From Vigna angularis (taxonomy: Eukaryota; Streptophyta; Magnoliopsida; Fabales; Fabaceae), in NCBI RefSeq assembly GCF_016808095.1, contig NC_068972.1, positions 11,404,383 to 11,468,382 of the forward strand: a stretch of 64,000 nucleotides of DNA. The letters run 5' to 3'. Under the pieces are notes generated by a model. It was given only the letters and a program-made list of their open reading frames with translations. It was not told where the DNA came from and made no database searches. Made by a program: the position numbers and the translations under genes. Shown here piece by piece: positions 28,901 through 39,227 of the stretch. Numbering within the stretch: the first letter of the stretch is position 1; each line of letters begins with the position of its first letter.

Positions 28901-30487
28901 GTTAAATCAAAATATGCAAGTCAATTTTCAGAGAAGTTAAATGAGAGATTTTCACTAAACAGCATAAGTTGATTTTAACTTATGAGAAAAGTTCATTTTA
29001 ACTCTCATTTTCTTCTCTGAAAATATTTAGAACAAGTTTATCCAAATAGAACCTAGCAGCTAAATTAAAATTTGATAACAGCAACAATACAGTCGTGAAT
29101 GTGACAATGGCCGGTGACAATGGATAACTGATGGGTGGTGATGATGTAGAGAATAGACAAAATATAACATTTGACTATGCATAAACAATAAATACAGACC
29201 TGCAATAATAAGCTACACAGTTATCAGTTGCAGTAGCACCAGATGCAATGCACGTGATGATAATAGCTTAGGAATCCAAATAAGGGAATAAAGTTCAATA
29301 ACTTACATTTTCTGACTTAACACCTGAAGAACTACCAGATCCTCTGGGACAAGCAATATATAATGAAAATTTGACTACCAGTCTAAGTCGGGTTTTGAAC
29401 AAAATCAGATAAAAAAAATCCACATAAAAGAACAGGGATTATCCATGACGACAGTAGAAAGTCATAGAGACCTAACTTCTGAGTACATAAAGCAGTAGAA
29501 ACAATATTGCACTTTTCATTTATCTTCAAATGAAAATAACTAATAAGTGAAGCAATAATTATAAGATTCAATCAAAACTCAAGATCCCAAAGGCTGAAGT
29601 AGAACATACCTGGTTTATTAATTGTACTAGTAGCCTTTAATTTTGAGTCAAAATTGCTCTGAGCCAAAAATACAGGCTGGAGATTATGAACTGGCTCCTC
29701 GTCAACAAAGTGAAAAATATCATTGAGCACAAAGAAGCCCTTTTCTTGGGGTGCAAGGAAGAATAATTGCATAAATTTCCTCCTCACATTGTAGTCCTTA
29801 AGTTGCGCAGAACCAAAAACCGATATAAGAACGCCACCACTCCAAGATTCCAGACATTGTACTGTCTTGATTCCAATTCCAGTAAAACTGATTGACATAA
29901 TAAGCGCGTGGATTTGCTGCCCAGAGAGAAATTTCTTTAATTCTGGAGGAAATAAGAGTTTCACTATAATAATTGGACAAAACCAGAACAGTTCCACTAC
30001 TAAATAAACTGACTAATATACTAATTCAAAAACAGCGGTCAGAACCTCTTATCAAAAATTGACTAATATCACACAAGAGAAAACCAGAACAAAAAGCTAG
30101 AAAGGCTGAAAATGTCCTATAACATATTCCAAATAATCAAATTTCCAATAATGCAATTATATTTCAAACCACAATATAAATGCCAAAATATCCTTAAAAT
30201 AGAAAACAAAAGAAAAAAAAAACGAACCAGCATTGCAGTGGCAGTGTCCCTGGCGTTGCCATCAATGCGTATCATAGTGCTGGCGCCAGAGTAGAACTGA
30301 TACACCAACTCGGGCTTGGTCTCAAGAACATGGTAGTACTGCCCCACAAAGTAAGTACCCACCTGAACAAAAAAAAAATGGTTGCTTTTGAGGTTAATTA
30401 TCATGGCGGAGAAAAAGGGTGTGTGGGAAAAAGAAATTACACGTGAACCTGAGTAGCGGAGAGGGGAAACGGAAAGGGTGTGGCCAT
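25944..30487 (-). CDS. G3BP-like protein: NTF2 domain, RRM and RG-rich tail
   Basis: Nine minus-strand exons: 30449-30487, 30228-30362, 29610-29916, 28209-28474, 27924-28101, 27586-27707, 26791-26856, 26456-26537, 25944-26110. They join in frame to 453 aa from MATPFPFPLSATQ to RQESGY. Residues 14-132 are an NTF2-like domain (VGTYFVGQYYHVLETKPELV, then FFLAPQEKGFFVLNDIFHFV). Residues 133-308 are a low-complexity acidic and Gln-rich linker. Residues 313 to about 390 are an RNA-recognition motif with RNP2 SVYVRNL and RNP1 GVCYAFVEFE. Residues 396-453 are rich in Arg, Gly and Tyr (RRGRGRSSY). This order is that of plant G3BP-like proteins, cytoplasmic RNA-binding factors that enter stress granules (family knowledge). 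A (GA)n tract lies at 30596-30630 in the leader or promoter. A longer reading frame from 30530 (MGEGARRLL) reads through intron 1 and is not used. Confidence 0.93.
28585..28818. repeat. Tandem duplication of about 120 bp in intron 3 of the G3BP-like gene
   Basis: Two diverged direct copies, about 28585-28695 and 28704-28818. Shared words include CACCACCAAC, TCATATGGATATATGGTTCAG and its variant, and AAGCTAGAAACTC. No coding sense. Confidence 0.75.
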
Positions 30488-30595
30488 TGTAGAAAACCCT
30501 AAAAAGGAGGCGTCTTGCCCCCTCCCCCAATCAAAACCTCACCTCACCTCAGATCCCACTTGAGATCTGCACCACAGAGGTGAGATTTCAGACCC

Positions 30596-30630
30596 AGAGA
30601 GAGAGAGGGAGAGAGAGAGAGAGAGAGAGA
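30596..30630. repeat. (GA)n tract in the G3BP-like gene leader or promoter
   Basis: About 35 bp of GA repeat, 110 bp upstream of the minus-strand start codon, reading as (TC)n in the gene's direction. Such CT-rich leaders are common in plant 5' UTRs. Confidence 0.85.
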
Positions 30631-31104
30631 TTTATTTTTGTTTAGTTAATGTTGTCTGTGTTGTGATATGTTGGAGTTTAGTTTTGTTTTGTCTGGGTCT
30701 GTGTTGTTGATGATATCATGTTGCTGGAAGATGGAAGAAGAAGCATGCTGCACCTTTTCCCCTTTTCTTGAGCCTTCCCCCACTTCACTGTCTCACTCTT
30801 TAGGCTTAATTGTATTTTTTTTTTCTCCATTAATTCCCAATATGAGATATTTTGGTGTTTCAGATTTTAGCGCCTTAAATTAGGCTTTTACCTTTTAAAA
30901 TTAATGAAATTTGTTCCACCTATTAAAGTTTTATCCCATTTTGTGCATCTAGAATGACATAGATGGCATTTTCTAATACGACAATAACATTACATAACAT
31001 CATCATTTGTTCAAAATATAAATTTGATTTATTTGATAGTGTTTTGTCTTGTCACAATAGCTTTATTAGATATGTTGTTTGTTACATATCATGTGATTCT
31101 TTTA
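30631..31104. other. Spacer between the G3BP-like gene and the Harbinger transposon
   Basis: Probable promoter region of the minus-strand gene. No coding exon seen. It ends with the TTA target site of the transposon (31102-31104). Confidence 0.5.
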
Positions 31105-31995
31105 GGCTGTGTTCGCATGCACCCATGGCGATTATAGGGCGACGAATTGAAGAAACCCTCGTGTTCGTATGAGACGATTGGCGAGGAAAAGCGCGGACGG
31201 ATTTGCGGGATTTATCGAATTTTCATCACCCGCGGATGTGCGAAGATTTGCACTGATTTATATTGAAATGTCGAGTTTGCCCTGCACCTTTTATTAAATT
31301 CCTCATACGTAGATTCCATTCACCATGCACCAAATAACCGATTACATCAAAGGGTAACCGATTACAGGGTGAATGGTATATATTAAACAAATCGAAAACA
31401 CTCCACCACTGTTTTCTTTACATTGTGCATACACGAGAATGCTTTGGTTGGCGTGGATGCGTGGGCAATGAACAGGAAAGATTCCTGAGCTGAGCTACGG
31501 AGAGCTGTTGCTACGGTGCTTCATACACGCATGCATTCAACAGGAAAGATTCCTGCAGCCACACAGTGAAAGTGCATAGTGCCATTGACCCGAGAATTGA
31601 TATGTGGTTGGTTGTGGGTGGTTCATGTTATTTATTGAGGGGTACGAAGCTTACTACACTGCTTGATACTGCTCTTTAGTTGTGTGCGAAGAGATACTGG
31701 TACGCTGTGTTAGCTCAGGCGAGGAAGAGAAGAACGATTTGCAGAGACGAAGAAGAGACAGTGGTTAGGTTAGTAACATACCAAAATCCATTATGACATG
31801 CGTAGGGTTTAGGGTTTTGATGTGCAGGGCTGTAAGGATGAGGAAGAAGGACATTGTGCGTGGATGGGCGTGTCTGAGAAGATGATGAACAGTAGCCGTA
31901 ACCGGTTACGGGGTTGGGCTTTGCGGTTACGGTGTACTGAAGGAATGTGTATATCTCTGTAATCGGTTACGTGAAGTGGTAACCGATTACAGAGC
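31105..31995 (+). repeat. Left terminal and subterminal inverted repeat of the Harbinger element
   Basis: The first 215 bp or so pair with the right end at roughly 70% by eye; shared blocks include GACGGATTTGC, TTTTCATCAC and ATATTAAATTCC or variants. A second paired block at about 31890-31995 matches 38480-38610 inverted; the best stretch is CTGTAATCGGTTACGTGAAG on the left. The motif GTAAYCGRTTAC occurs at 31354, 31898, 31959 and 31979, with a near match at 31335. Confidence 0.8.
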
Positions 31996-32616
31996 TTGGT
32001 CTGCACGCGTTTTTTGGAAGCATTTGATATGCGTTTTTTGGAAGCTATGGACGTTGAATGTTGAAGACCTGTCTAGAGAGGCGTCGTTGTGGATGGGTTA
32101 TCAGTCCCAAAGCTATGGCGGGACTTGTGAGGTGGTCTTAGATCCGGGGTTCAGGGGCATTTGATAGAGGGTTAGGCAGTTTCCAGCCAGCAAATACGTA
32201 GATATTTAGGACTTCATCCCTGTGTGGATGCACTGGCAGATGATAAAGTAGTGTATGGAAGTGATTAATGGGCACCGGACCTGCTGCAATGCATGGAAGA
32301 GTGTTGAATGAACGTATTCGGCTGTTGCTCGACGAAGAAGATAGACGTAAGTGCATGGTGGGTGAAAGACTATGAAATCTAACGGTGTGTTTTTGATGCA
32401 GGTGTTGACTGTGGTTGGACGTTCTGGCATCGTGGTGGAGGCGTGAAGTTTGTGGATATTGGGTAAGCTAAATATATGAAATGTTAGTTGACTTCAGTTA
32501 TGTGCAATAAAATTTGAAATGGGGCCCTTAACTAAACCGTTAACTAATATAGGAATTATATTTGTAGGTTTGAATTGGAAGGTAGTGAAATTGGTTGTCT
32601 GATTTCAGCTTGTGGC

Positions 32617-32815
32617 ACTCCTTTCTCTGGAAATCTCTAGCTCAAACCATAGGTGAAACCATATTCAAGTGTGTAGCTCCTTTCTCTGGAAATCTCAAGC
32701 TCAAAGCATTTTGAAGTGTGCACCTCCTTTCTCTGGAAATCTGTAGCTCAAAACCATATTGAAGTGTGCACCTTTCTCTGGAAATCTGTACCTCAAACCA
32801 TATTGAAGCGTGCAT
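32617..32815. repeat. Four-unit tandem repeat, about 46-60 bp each, in the Harbinger 5' region
   Basis: Units start at about 32617, 32677, 32724 and 32770 and share CTTTCTCTGGAAATCT, AGCTCAAA and ATTGAAGTGTGCA. It lies between the left inverted repeat and the transposase gene, in the likely promoter or leader of the element's genes. Confidence 0.85.
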
Positions 32816-33194
32816 TGACGTGTTGGTGGTCTTCAAGAGGTTAGTGTTTTACATGATTTTGGTTGTAATATATATAAATGATTGAATCAGTGGTGCTTGT
32901 GCTTATGTCTACATTTACTTGAATGTATTAATGAAATATATAATGCACATTTATATTTGAATGTTATTTAGTATATGAATGTGTTTTGATTTTTGAAACC
33001 TGGATATCATTTGATATATGTATATGTATTTATTAAAAATATTGTATGATAAGTTGATGTTGTGTGATGGTATTTTTTGTTGTTTATTTATAATGATTAG
33101 TTGAATGTATTAATGTATATATCAAATATGTTTAATCATGTATTGTAATGCATGATTTTGATTGTAGTATGTGTAATTGTGTAAGTAAATATAG

Positions 33195-34622
33195 ATGGAA
33201 GAACATATAGATTTATCATATCTGGACCGCGAAGATGTAGATGATGATGTGGTTGGTGTAGACTTCAAGATTATAGGAATGATACGTCAACACTTACAAA
33301 TAACCACATCACTAGCGGCAATCACAATGTTATGCATTGTTGGACACGCATTGAGTATCTTGAATATGTACTCCACTGATTCCAGTAGTGTAAGCAATTA
33401 CCTACCTGATAGAGACCGTCGTAGGGAGCAGTTAATGTCATATCTTGTGCATACTCATCGGTGCCGCGACATTATTAGGATGGGTCCAGAGGCATTTATT
33501 AATCTTTGTGAGAGAGTAAGATCAACTGGGTTAGTCAAGGACGCAATTCGGTCGACCGTGGAGGAACAAGTTGCTGAATTTCTTCATATAATTGGTCATA
33601 ATGTTAAGAATCGTAGTGTGGCATTTTTCTTTCATCGATCAGGTTCGACAGTTAGCAAACACTTTCACAATGTGTTGGACGCTATCATAAGTTTAGAATC
33701 AGAATTTCTAATACAACCATCAGGAAATGAGGTTCATCCATATGTGTTGAACAACAGTCGTTTTTATCCGTACTTTAAGGTAGTGATTTCATTACATCTG
33801 TTAATGTTATTTGAATAAGGACGATAACAAATTCTGTGACATATGATGAGTTAATATTTTTATGTTTAGGATTGTTTGGGGGCCATAGACGGTACTCATG
33901 TTAGGGTAAGGGTTCCAAGTTTCGAAGCTCCGAGATTTCGAGGAAGAAAAGATTGGCCAACACAAAATGTCTTTGCGGCGTGTGATTTTGACATGAAATT
34001 CACCTACGTTCTGGCTGGATGGGAAGGCACTGCATCCGATTCAAGAATATTAAAAAATGCTCTTGATCGGGATGATCCGTTGGTTATCCCCCAAGGTCAG
34101 TGTGTAAACAATCGATGTCCATGAAATTATTTAGTGGTAACTAATTACCTTTGTATGTGGAAAATTGTAGGAAAATACTACCTAGGTGATGCAGGTTTCA
34201 TGTTGAAAAGCACAATTTTGACTCCATATAGAGGCGTCAGATATCACTTAAAAGAATATACACGCAGAGGACCACAAAATGCACGGGAGTTGTTCAATCA
34301 TCGACACTCGTCGTTGAGAAATGTAATCGAAAGAACTTTTGGGGTGTTGAAAAAAAGATTCCCTATCATTGGAAGTGGCACTGAACCACACTATGGATTA
34401 GAGACGATGACTAATATCATACTAGCTTGTTGTATATTACACAACTTCCTTCGGGGCGTAGATAACGATGACTCCTTACTCGATGAAGTTGATAACGAGT
34501 TGAATGAAAGGGAAGAACATGATGGGACTTCATCTCAAGTTAGAGAAGAGGACCATAGGATTGGAAGTAGTATTAGAGATTGTATAGCTGATCAAATGTG
34601 GCATGAATACCAAGCATCGTAG
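33195..34622 (+). CDS. PIF/Harbinger transposase (HARBI1-type DDE nuclease)
   Basis: Three exons, 33195-33779, 33870-34095 and 34171-34622, give 420 aa. Donors are AAG|GTAGTG and CAAG|GTCAGT; acceptors are TTTAG|GATTG and TGTAG|GAAAA. The catalytic triad is visible as Asp202 (DCLGAIDGTHV), Asp252 (GWEGTASDSRIL) and Glu324 (LRNVIERTFGVLKKRFPI), with the extra family motif YYLGDAGF at about 273-280. Residues 70-170 hold the helical N-terminal region usual in these proteins (RCRDIIRMGPEAFINLCERV). The enzyme cuts and joins transposon ends at TTA/TAA targets together with the Myb-like partner encoded next (family knowledge). No inactivating change is seen. Confidence 0.93.
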
Positions 34623-34737
34623 TTATTGTATTTGATTGTATTGTATTTTAATTTATTTTTATCTGTATGACAAGAACATATTATTAAGGATGTTTTATGT
34701 TAACATACAAAATATTTCTTCACTCTTTAGGTATAAA

Positions 34738-35877
34738 ATGAATAGGGGTAAGGCACCCGCCATGCCGTCCTCTGGTCCTACTAGAGAGTTTATGAAATGG
34801 ACAGAGGACATGGACGCACGTCTACTACAATGCATGATCGAGGAATCAAGAATGGGTAATAGGATTGATGGAAGCTGGACAACCCAAGCATATACTAACA
34901 TAGTTGATCATCTTCACAGCGCTGGGTATGTCGCAGTTACAAAAAATAATGTGAAAAATCGTCAGAAAGTGTTAAAGGATAAATGGCGTGAGGTGCATGA
35001 CTTGTTCTCTGGATTGAGTGGATTTGCTTGGAATCCAGTAACTATGACATTTCATGCTGAGGACGAAGTCTGGCTTGACCTGATTCAGGTATTTTTAAAA
35101 ATGTTCATTTTTTATGTGGATCCTTAATATACTTAATATGAAGCAGTGTGTTTATTGTCTTTGTTGTTGCAGTCGCGACCAGCTGCGGCAAAGTGGAGAG
35201 TAAACAGTATAAAACACTACGATTTAATGGTGGAGTTATGGGCAGCTGATCGAGCTACTGGGAGTGGTGTTCGTACTGCTCGTCAAGCTCGAAGACAACG
35301 TGTTGGTCCTCATGTAACTGTTGATTTGAATGAAAATGTTGAGTACATGCCACAACAGTCTCAGTGGACAGGATACAGAGACCCAACTCCACCATCGCCT
35401 CCTCAATCTGTTGATGAATATAGTCCGGCCCAGACTCAATCTGTGCCTTCCGTCCCATCTGGTGGGACTTCTTCCTCACGAGGCTCGAAAAGGAAGGCAC
35501 CTATGGTGGATTCTATTGATACCCAATTTGATAAGTTGACCACTAGTCTGGATGGGTTTGCAAATGTACTAAGCTCATCAAATGTACATTTTGGGGTCAT
35601 TTCTGATGCCGCAGTGCGTCAAGTATCAGTGATGGAGGACAGAAATGAAATACTACGTTCCCAAACCGAGATTCTTCGTCGCACCCCCAATTACACATAT
35701 ACTGAGGCAGACATTTATGAAATGTTGACTGCTATGAACATCAGTGACGATAATTTGCTAGAGCAGTGCTATGATTTCTTATGTCGAAACCCGACATGCA
35801 CCAAGAGGTTGATGGGATTGCCACCACATAAGCGGTGGAACAAATTATGTAAAATGATATCGGACGGTGACTGTTAA
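34738..35877 (+). CDS. Myb/SANT-like Harbinger partner protein
   Basis: Two exons, 34738-35088 and 35173-35877 (donor CAG|GTATTT, acceptor TTGCAG|TCGCGA), encode 351 aa. Residues 14-117 form a Myb/SANT-like DNA-binding domain: MKWTEDMDARLLQCMIEES, then NNVKNRQKVLKDKWREVHDL and the typical end FAWNPVTMTFHAEDEVWLDL. Residues 185-240 are low-complexity and Ser/Pro-rich with SRGSKRKAP as a possible nuclear signal. The C-terminal 90 residues are helical and end in CKMISDGDC. In Harbinger elements this protein binds the ends and brings the transposase into the nucleus (family knowledge). The start is at 34738 because upstream in-frame codons have no recognisable sense. Confidence 0.9.
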
Positions 35878-36115
35878 GAATTTCCATATATGACTTACTA
35901 CTATTAGTATAAGGACGCAATTCTGTATTAGTGATTTAATTATGACTTATTATATTTCTATGGTGGATGTAATATTTTACTTCTATTATGTTAACGATGT
36001 AATGATTTGGTTGAATATGTATCATTTCTTGATTTTATCGTTATATATAACTAACGTGTTATGATATCCTTTGTTGTTGTTTTAATAAATAGCTTGTTGT
36101 TGAAAAAATTCTCAG

Positions 36116-37267
36116 ATGGCATCATCATCAACAAGAAGGTCAAAAAGAACCCGTAAGGGAAAAGAAACTGTCAATGAGGCAGAAGATGCACCCCATGTTA
36201 GACCATCTGTAGAGGAACAATTAGATCAGCGGCGTTTTTTCACTCACAGTCATCAAATGGAGAACTATGCAGCTGATTTCTATACAAGAAGTGTAATTCC
36301 TCCAAAGATAATGAATTTTGATTCATTCACCGGTTCAGAGTTATTTTTCCAACAACAGCTTCTTTTTCAAGGGTTGAGCCAATTTCTGACATTAGAGGGA
36401 CCCTACTATCCGGATTTAGTCAAAGTATTTTATTCAAATCTGAAGATATCTGCAAATGGATATTTGCTCACTGAGGTCAACAGGAGAAAAATTAGATTCA
36501 AACCTACTGATTGGTTGAATGTAGCTAACTTGAAGTACGACGGTCAGAAATTATGTTACTCAACTATCCCAGACGATTTTCCATATGACCGCGACATGGC
36601 ATTAGCTACTATGGTTATACCAGATTTGGAGGGTGGTCAAGGTGTTTTAACCGTTGGTTGTTTGAATATCAATGATCGACTTCTCCATTATATTATTGTG
36701 CATATGTTGACTCCACGACCAGGGAATTATGCCAGGTTATTGCACGAAGATATTTTTATGATATGGGTGCTGAAAAATAATATACATATCAATTGGCCTC
36801 ATCACATCATGCAACATATGCTTAAATGCAAGGTCAGTGACACAGCCCTCCCATACGGTGTCCTTATCACACACATCATGCAATATTGTGGAGTTGACGT
36901 CTCAGCCGATCCCAGCACTCAAATAGGGTCCCGACATCACTTTTCTATCAATTCTTTGAAGAGGATGAAAATTGTTTATGTCAACGGTGCTTGGCAACAC
37001 GATCTGGATGATGATGAAGAAGAAGACCAACCACACCCTCATCAAAACCCTGTGCAGCCTCCTCCACCTCTATCAAATGCTAACATGATAAATCAAATGT
37101 GGGAAGGAGTACAAGACTTGAGACATAGGATGCAGGGTATGGAACAAATGCAGGTGCGGGTACAACGTATTGAAGATAACTTGGCAAACCTTTCCCTAGA
37201 CATGAACCGCCAATTTGCTAACTTAAATCAAAATGTGAACTCCATTCTTCACCATTTAGATGATTAA
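36116..37267 (+). CDS. Third Harbinger ORF: plant transposon-associated protein with C-terminal coiled coil
   Basis: Uninterrupted 383-aa reading frame in the same direction as the transposase genes, 238 bp after the Myb-like gene. Residues 1-17 are basic (SSSTRRSKRTRKGKE), a possible nuclear signal. Residues 60-260 form a globular region (FQGLSQFLTLEGPYYPDLVK, RKIRFKPTDWLNVANLKYDG, MLTPRPGNYARLLHEDIFMI) resembling the 'putative plant transposon protein' domain that I recall from proteins near plant retroelements. Residues 300-322 are acidic then Pro-rich. Residues 325-383 predict a coiled coil (MWEGVQDLRHRMQGMEQMQV, VQRIEDNLANLSLDMNRQFA). Standard Harbinger elements carry two genes, so this is extra. 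Function unknown; capture from another element is the likeliest origin. Confidence 0.8.
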   Translation: MASSSTRRSKRTRKGKETVNEAEDAPHVRPSVEEQLDQRRFFTHSHQMENYAADFYTRSVIPPKIMNFDSFTGSELFFQQQLLFQGLSQFLTLEGPYYPDLVKVFYSNLKISANGYLLTEVNRRKIRFKPTDWLNVANLKYDGQKLCYSTIPDDFPYDRDMALATMVIPDLEGGQGVLTVGCLNINDRLLHYIIVHMLTPRPGNYARLLHEDIFMIWVLKNNIHINWPHHIMQHMLKCKVSDTALPYGVLITHIMQYCGVDVSADPSTQIGSRHHFSINSLKRMKIVYVNGAWQHDLDDDEEEDQPHPHQNPVQPPPPLSNANMINQMWEGVQDLRHRMQGMEQMQVRVQRIEDNLANLSLDMNRQFANLNQNVNSILHHLDD

Positions 37268-37426
37268 GTTCATTTTATTTCCGATAATATATTCCATGAC
37301 TGTAATGGTTGTTATTTTGGTTTGTATGTGACTTTCAAATTTAGGGAAATTATGTTACAATTTCCCTAAAGTGATTTAAAATATATTTATTTTACTACAT
37401 TATAATTTTTAAACAATATTTGTAAC

Positions 37427-38112
37427 AATTATTAATAATTTTGTTTCTCTTTATAAACTTTTTTACAATTAAATATAACATTACAAAATAACATTTTATA
37501 ATACTTTTATAAGAAGGGCAATTTGGTAATCTATATTTTCTACCAATTAAACTCATTTTTAAAATCAATCACATCAATCAAATCCTACACTAATTCTCAC
37601 AAACTTTCCTTCCAAATCCACTCACAATTAACCTCAAATCCACTCAAAAAAACAACAAAAAAATTACTCTCAAATCCACTCAAATCCACTCAAATCATCT
37701 CTCCCAAATCATCTCTCTCAAATCAATTAAAAAGAACACAGCCTTAAACTGCATGCTATGATTTGACTTCATTGTCATTTGTAATCCATCTTCTCATGAT
37801 CTTAGGGTGTGTTTTTTTAAGGTATTTGAGGGAGATGATTTAGGGGAGATGATTTGAGTGGATTTGAGGGTAATTTTTTTTGTTGTTTTTTTGAGTGGAT
37901 TTGAGGTTAATTAAGAGTGGATTTGGAAGGAAAGTTTGTGAGAATTAGTGTAGGATTTGATTGATGTGATAGATTTTAAAAATTAATTTAATTGGTAGAA
38001 AATATAGATTACCAAATTGCCCTTACTTATAAAAGTATTATAAAATGTTATTTTGTAATGTTATATTTAATTGTAAAAATGTTTATAAAGAGAAAAAAAA
38101 TTATAAATAATG
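37427..38112. repeat. Hairpin of two opposed Harbinger-like half elements
   Basis: The left arm, about 37427-37744, is the inverted match of the right arm, about 37804-38112, around a 59-bp centre. The arms pair over about 300 bp with small gaps. The left arm ends GAACACAGCC followed by TTA. The right arm begins GGGTGTGTT preceded by TTA. These tips resemble the GGCTGTGTT tip of the surrounding element, and TTA is the Harbinger target. The centre therefore looks like host DNA between two neighbouring insertions whose other ends are lost. Confidence 0.75.
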
Positions 38113-38479
38113 TTATATTAAATTTAAATAGACATAAATTTTATTTTATAAATTAATTTTATAATGTTATATTAAATTTAAAACTTATTACTTAAAATAG
38201 TATCAGTGTTATAAGTTAAAATCATTTCTAATAAAAAATTATTTGATTGTTGATACATATTTTTAAGAAAATTATATTTATATTATCATTACAAATAAAT
38301 AAAGTATTCTGTAAACCAAATAACAGTATAAAAGAAAGTGTGAAACATGTTTTAAAAAAGAAAATCACGTGTAAAAAAGAAAAACAGAATGTGATGGCGA
38401 ATGAATTAATGGAGGAATTTACCGGTGTTGGTAATGGAATAAAAAGAAAGTATGAGTGTTAAGAATTTTGTTTCAGACC

Positions 38480-39224
38480 GAAAAATCGGTTACCACCAGG
38501 GAAGCTCTGTAATCGGTTACCACTTCACGTAACCGATTACAGAAATGCATGCATTTCTTCATTTCTCTGTAACCGCAACACCCAGCCTGTAACCGGTTAC
38601 GCGGATTTGGTACACTGTTCACCATCTTCTCCAACACGCCTTTGGACTTTCTTCATCTTCAACAACCACCTCCTGCATTCCACCAACACGCAGATTGTGT
38701 TTCTTCCTCCTCTTATACAACCTGCAAATCAAAACAAACTTAAACCCTATGATAAACCAGCATGCTATGTTACTGACCTATGCTCTTGCTGTTCTTCCTC
38801 TCAGGAAAACCTTCTTCTCTTGTCTGAGCTTACACTGGACCACTATCTCTTTGCACACAGCTTACAACACTGCCAACCAATTTATTAAGCTTGTTACCAC
38901 TCAATAAATAACATGGGCTACCAACAACCAATTTGTTTGATACATGTAATCGGTTACCCTTAACCATAATCGATTATGTGGTGCACTGCTTTTCATTTCC
39001 ATAGGATTCAGATTGGAATTTAATATAAAGTTAAGGGCACACTGGACATTTGAGTCAAAATCAGCGCAAATCTTCTCATTTTTGCGAGTGATGAAAAAGG
39101 GATATATCATGCAAATCCGTCTGCGCAAATCCTCACTAATCATCTCAAACGAACACCACGGGATGCTTAATTCATCGCTCTGTAATTCGCATGAACAGTA
39201 AATTCCGTTCATGCGAACACAACC
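38480..39224 (-). repeat. Right terminal and subterminal inverted repeat of the Harbinger element
   Basis: Inverted partner of the left end. GTAAYCGRTTAC occurs at 38509, 38529, 38589 and 38946, with variants at 38483 (AATCGGTTAC) and 38966 (ATAATCGATTAT). Their spacing mirrors the left end closely: one pair about 230-280 bp from the tip, and a cluster about 620-880 bp from the tip. Confidence 0.8.
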
Positions 39225-39227
39225 TTA

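Larger units (their letters stand above)
31105..39224 (+). mobile_element. PIF/Harbinger DNA transposon, 8.1 kb, apparently complete
   Basis: The left end is GGCTGTGTTCGCATG. The right end, read inward on the minus strand, is GGTTGTGTTCGCATG, so the termini are 15-bp inverted repeats with one mismatch. Both sides are flanked by TTA (31102-31104 and 39225-39227), the target duplication typical of PIF/Harbinger. Imperfect inverted similarity continues about 215 bp inward and recurs to about 31995 on the left and 38480 on the right. Inside, on the plus strand, are a DDE transposase, a Myb/SANT-like protein and a third ORF. The two canonical proteins have no stop or frame shift when spliced, so the element may be autonomous or only recently silenced. 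Confidence 0.92.

Noticed and set aside
29292..29325. A possible 17-bp micro-exon (GTGTTAAGTCAGAAAAT) between exons 3 and 4 of the G3BP-like gene
   Set aside because: It would break the frame into the next exon. The direct join of 29610 to 28474 gives KPVSNNLL in frame.
30117..30530. A longer start (MGEGARRLL) for the G3BP-like gene
   Set aside because: It reads through intron 1, whose donor and acceptor are good. The ATG at 30485-30487 leads straight into the NTF2 domain by splicing.
38607..39212. Short frames in the right end of the Harbinger element
   Set aside because: They lie in the subterminal inverted repeat and show no domain or conserved motif.
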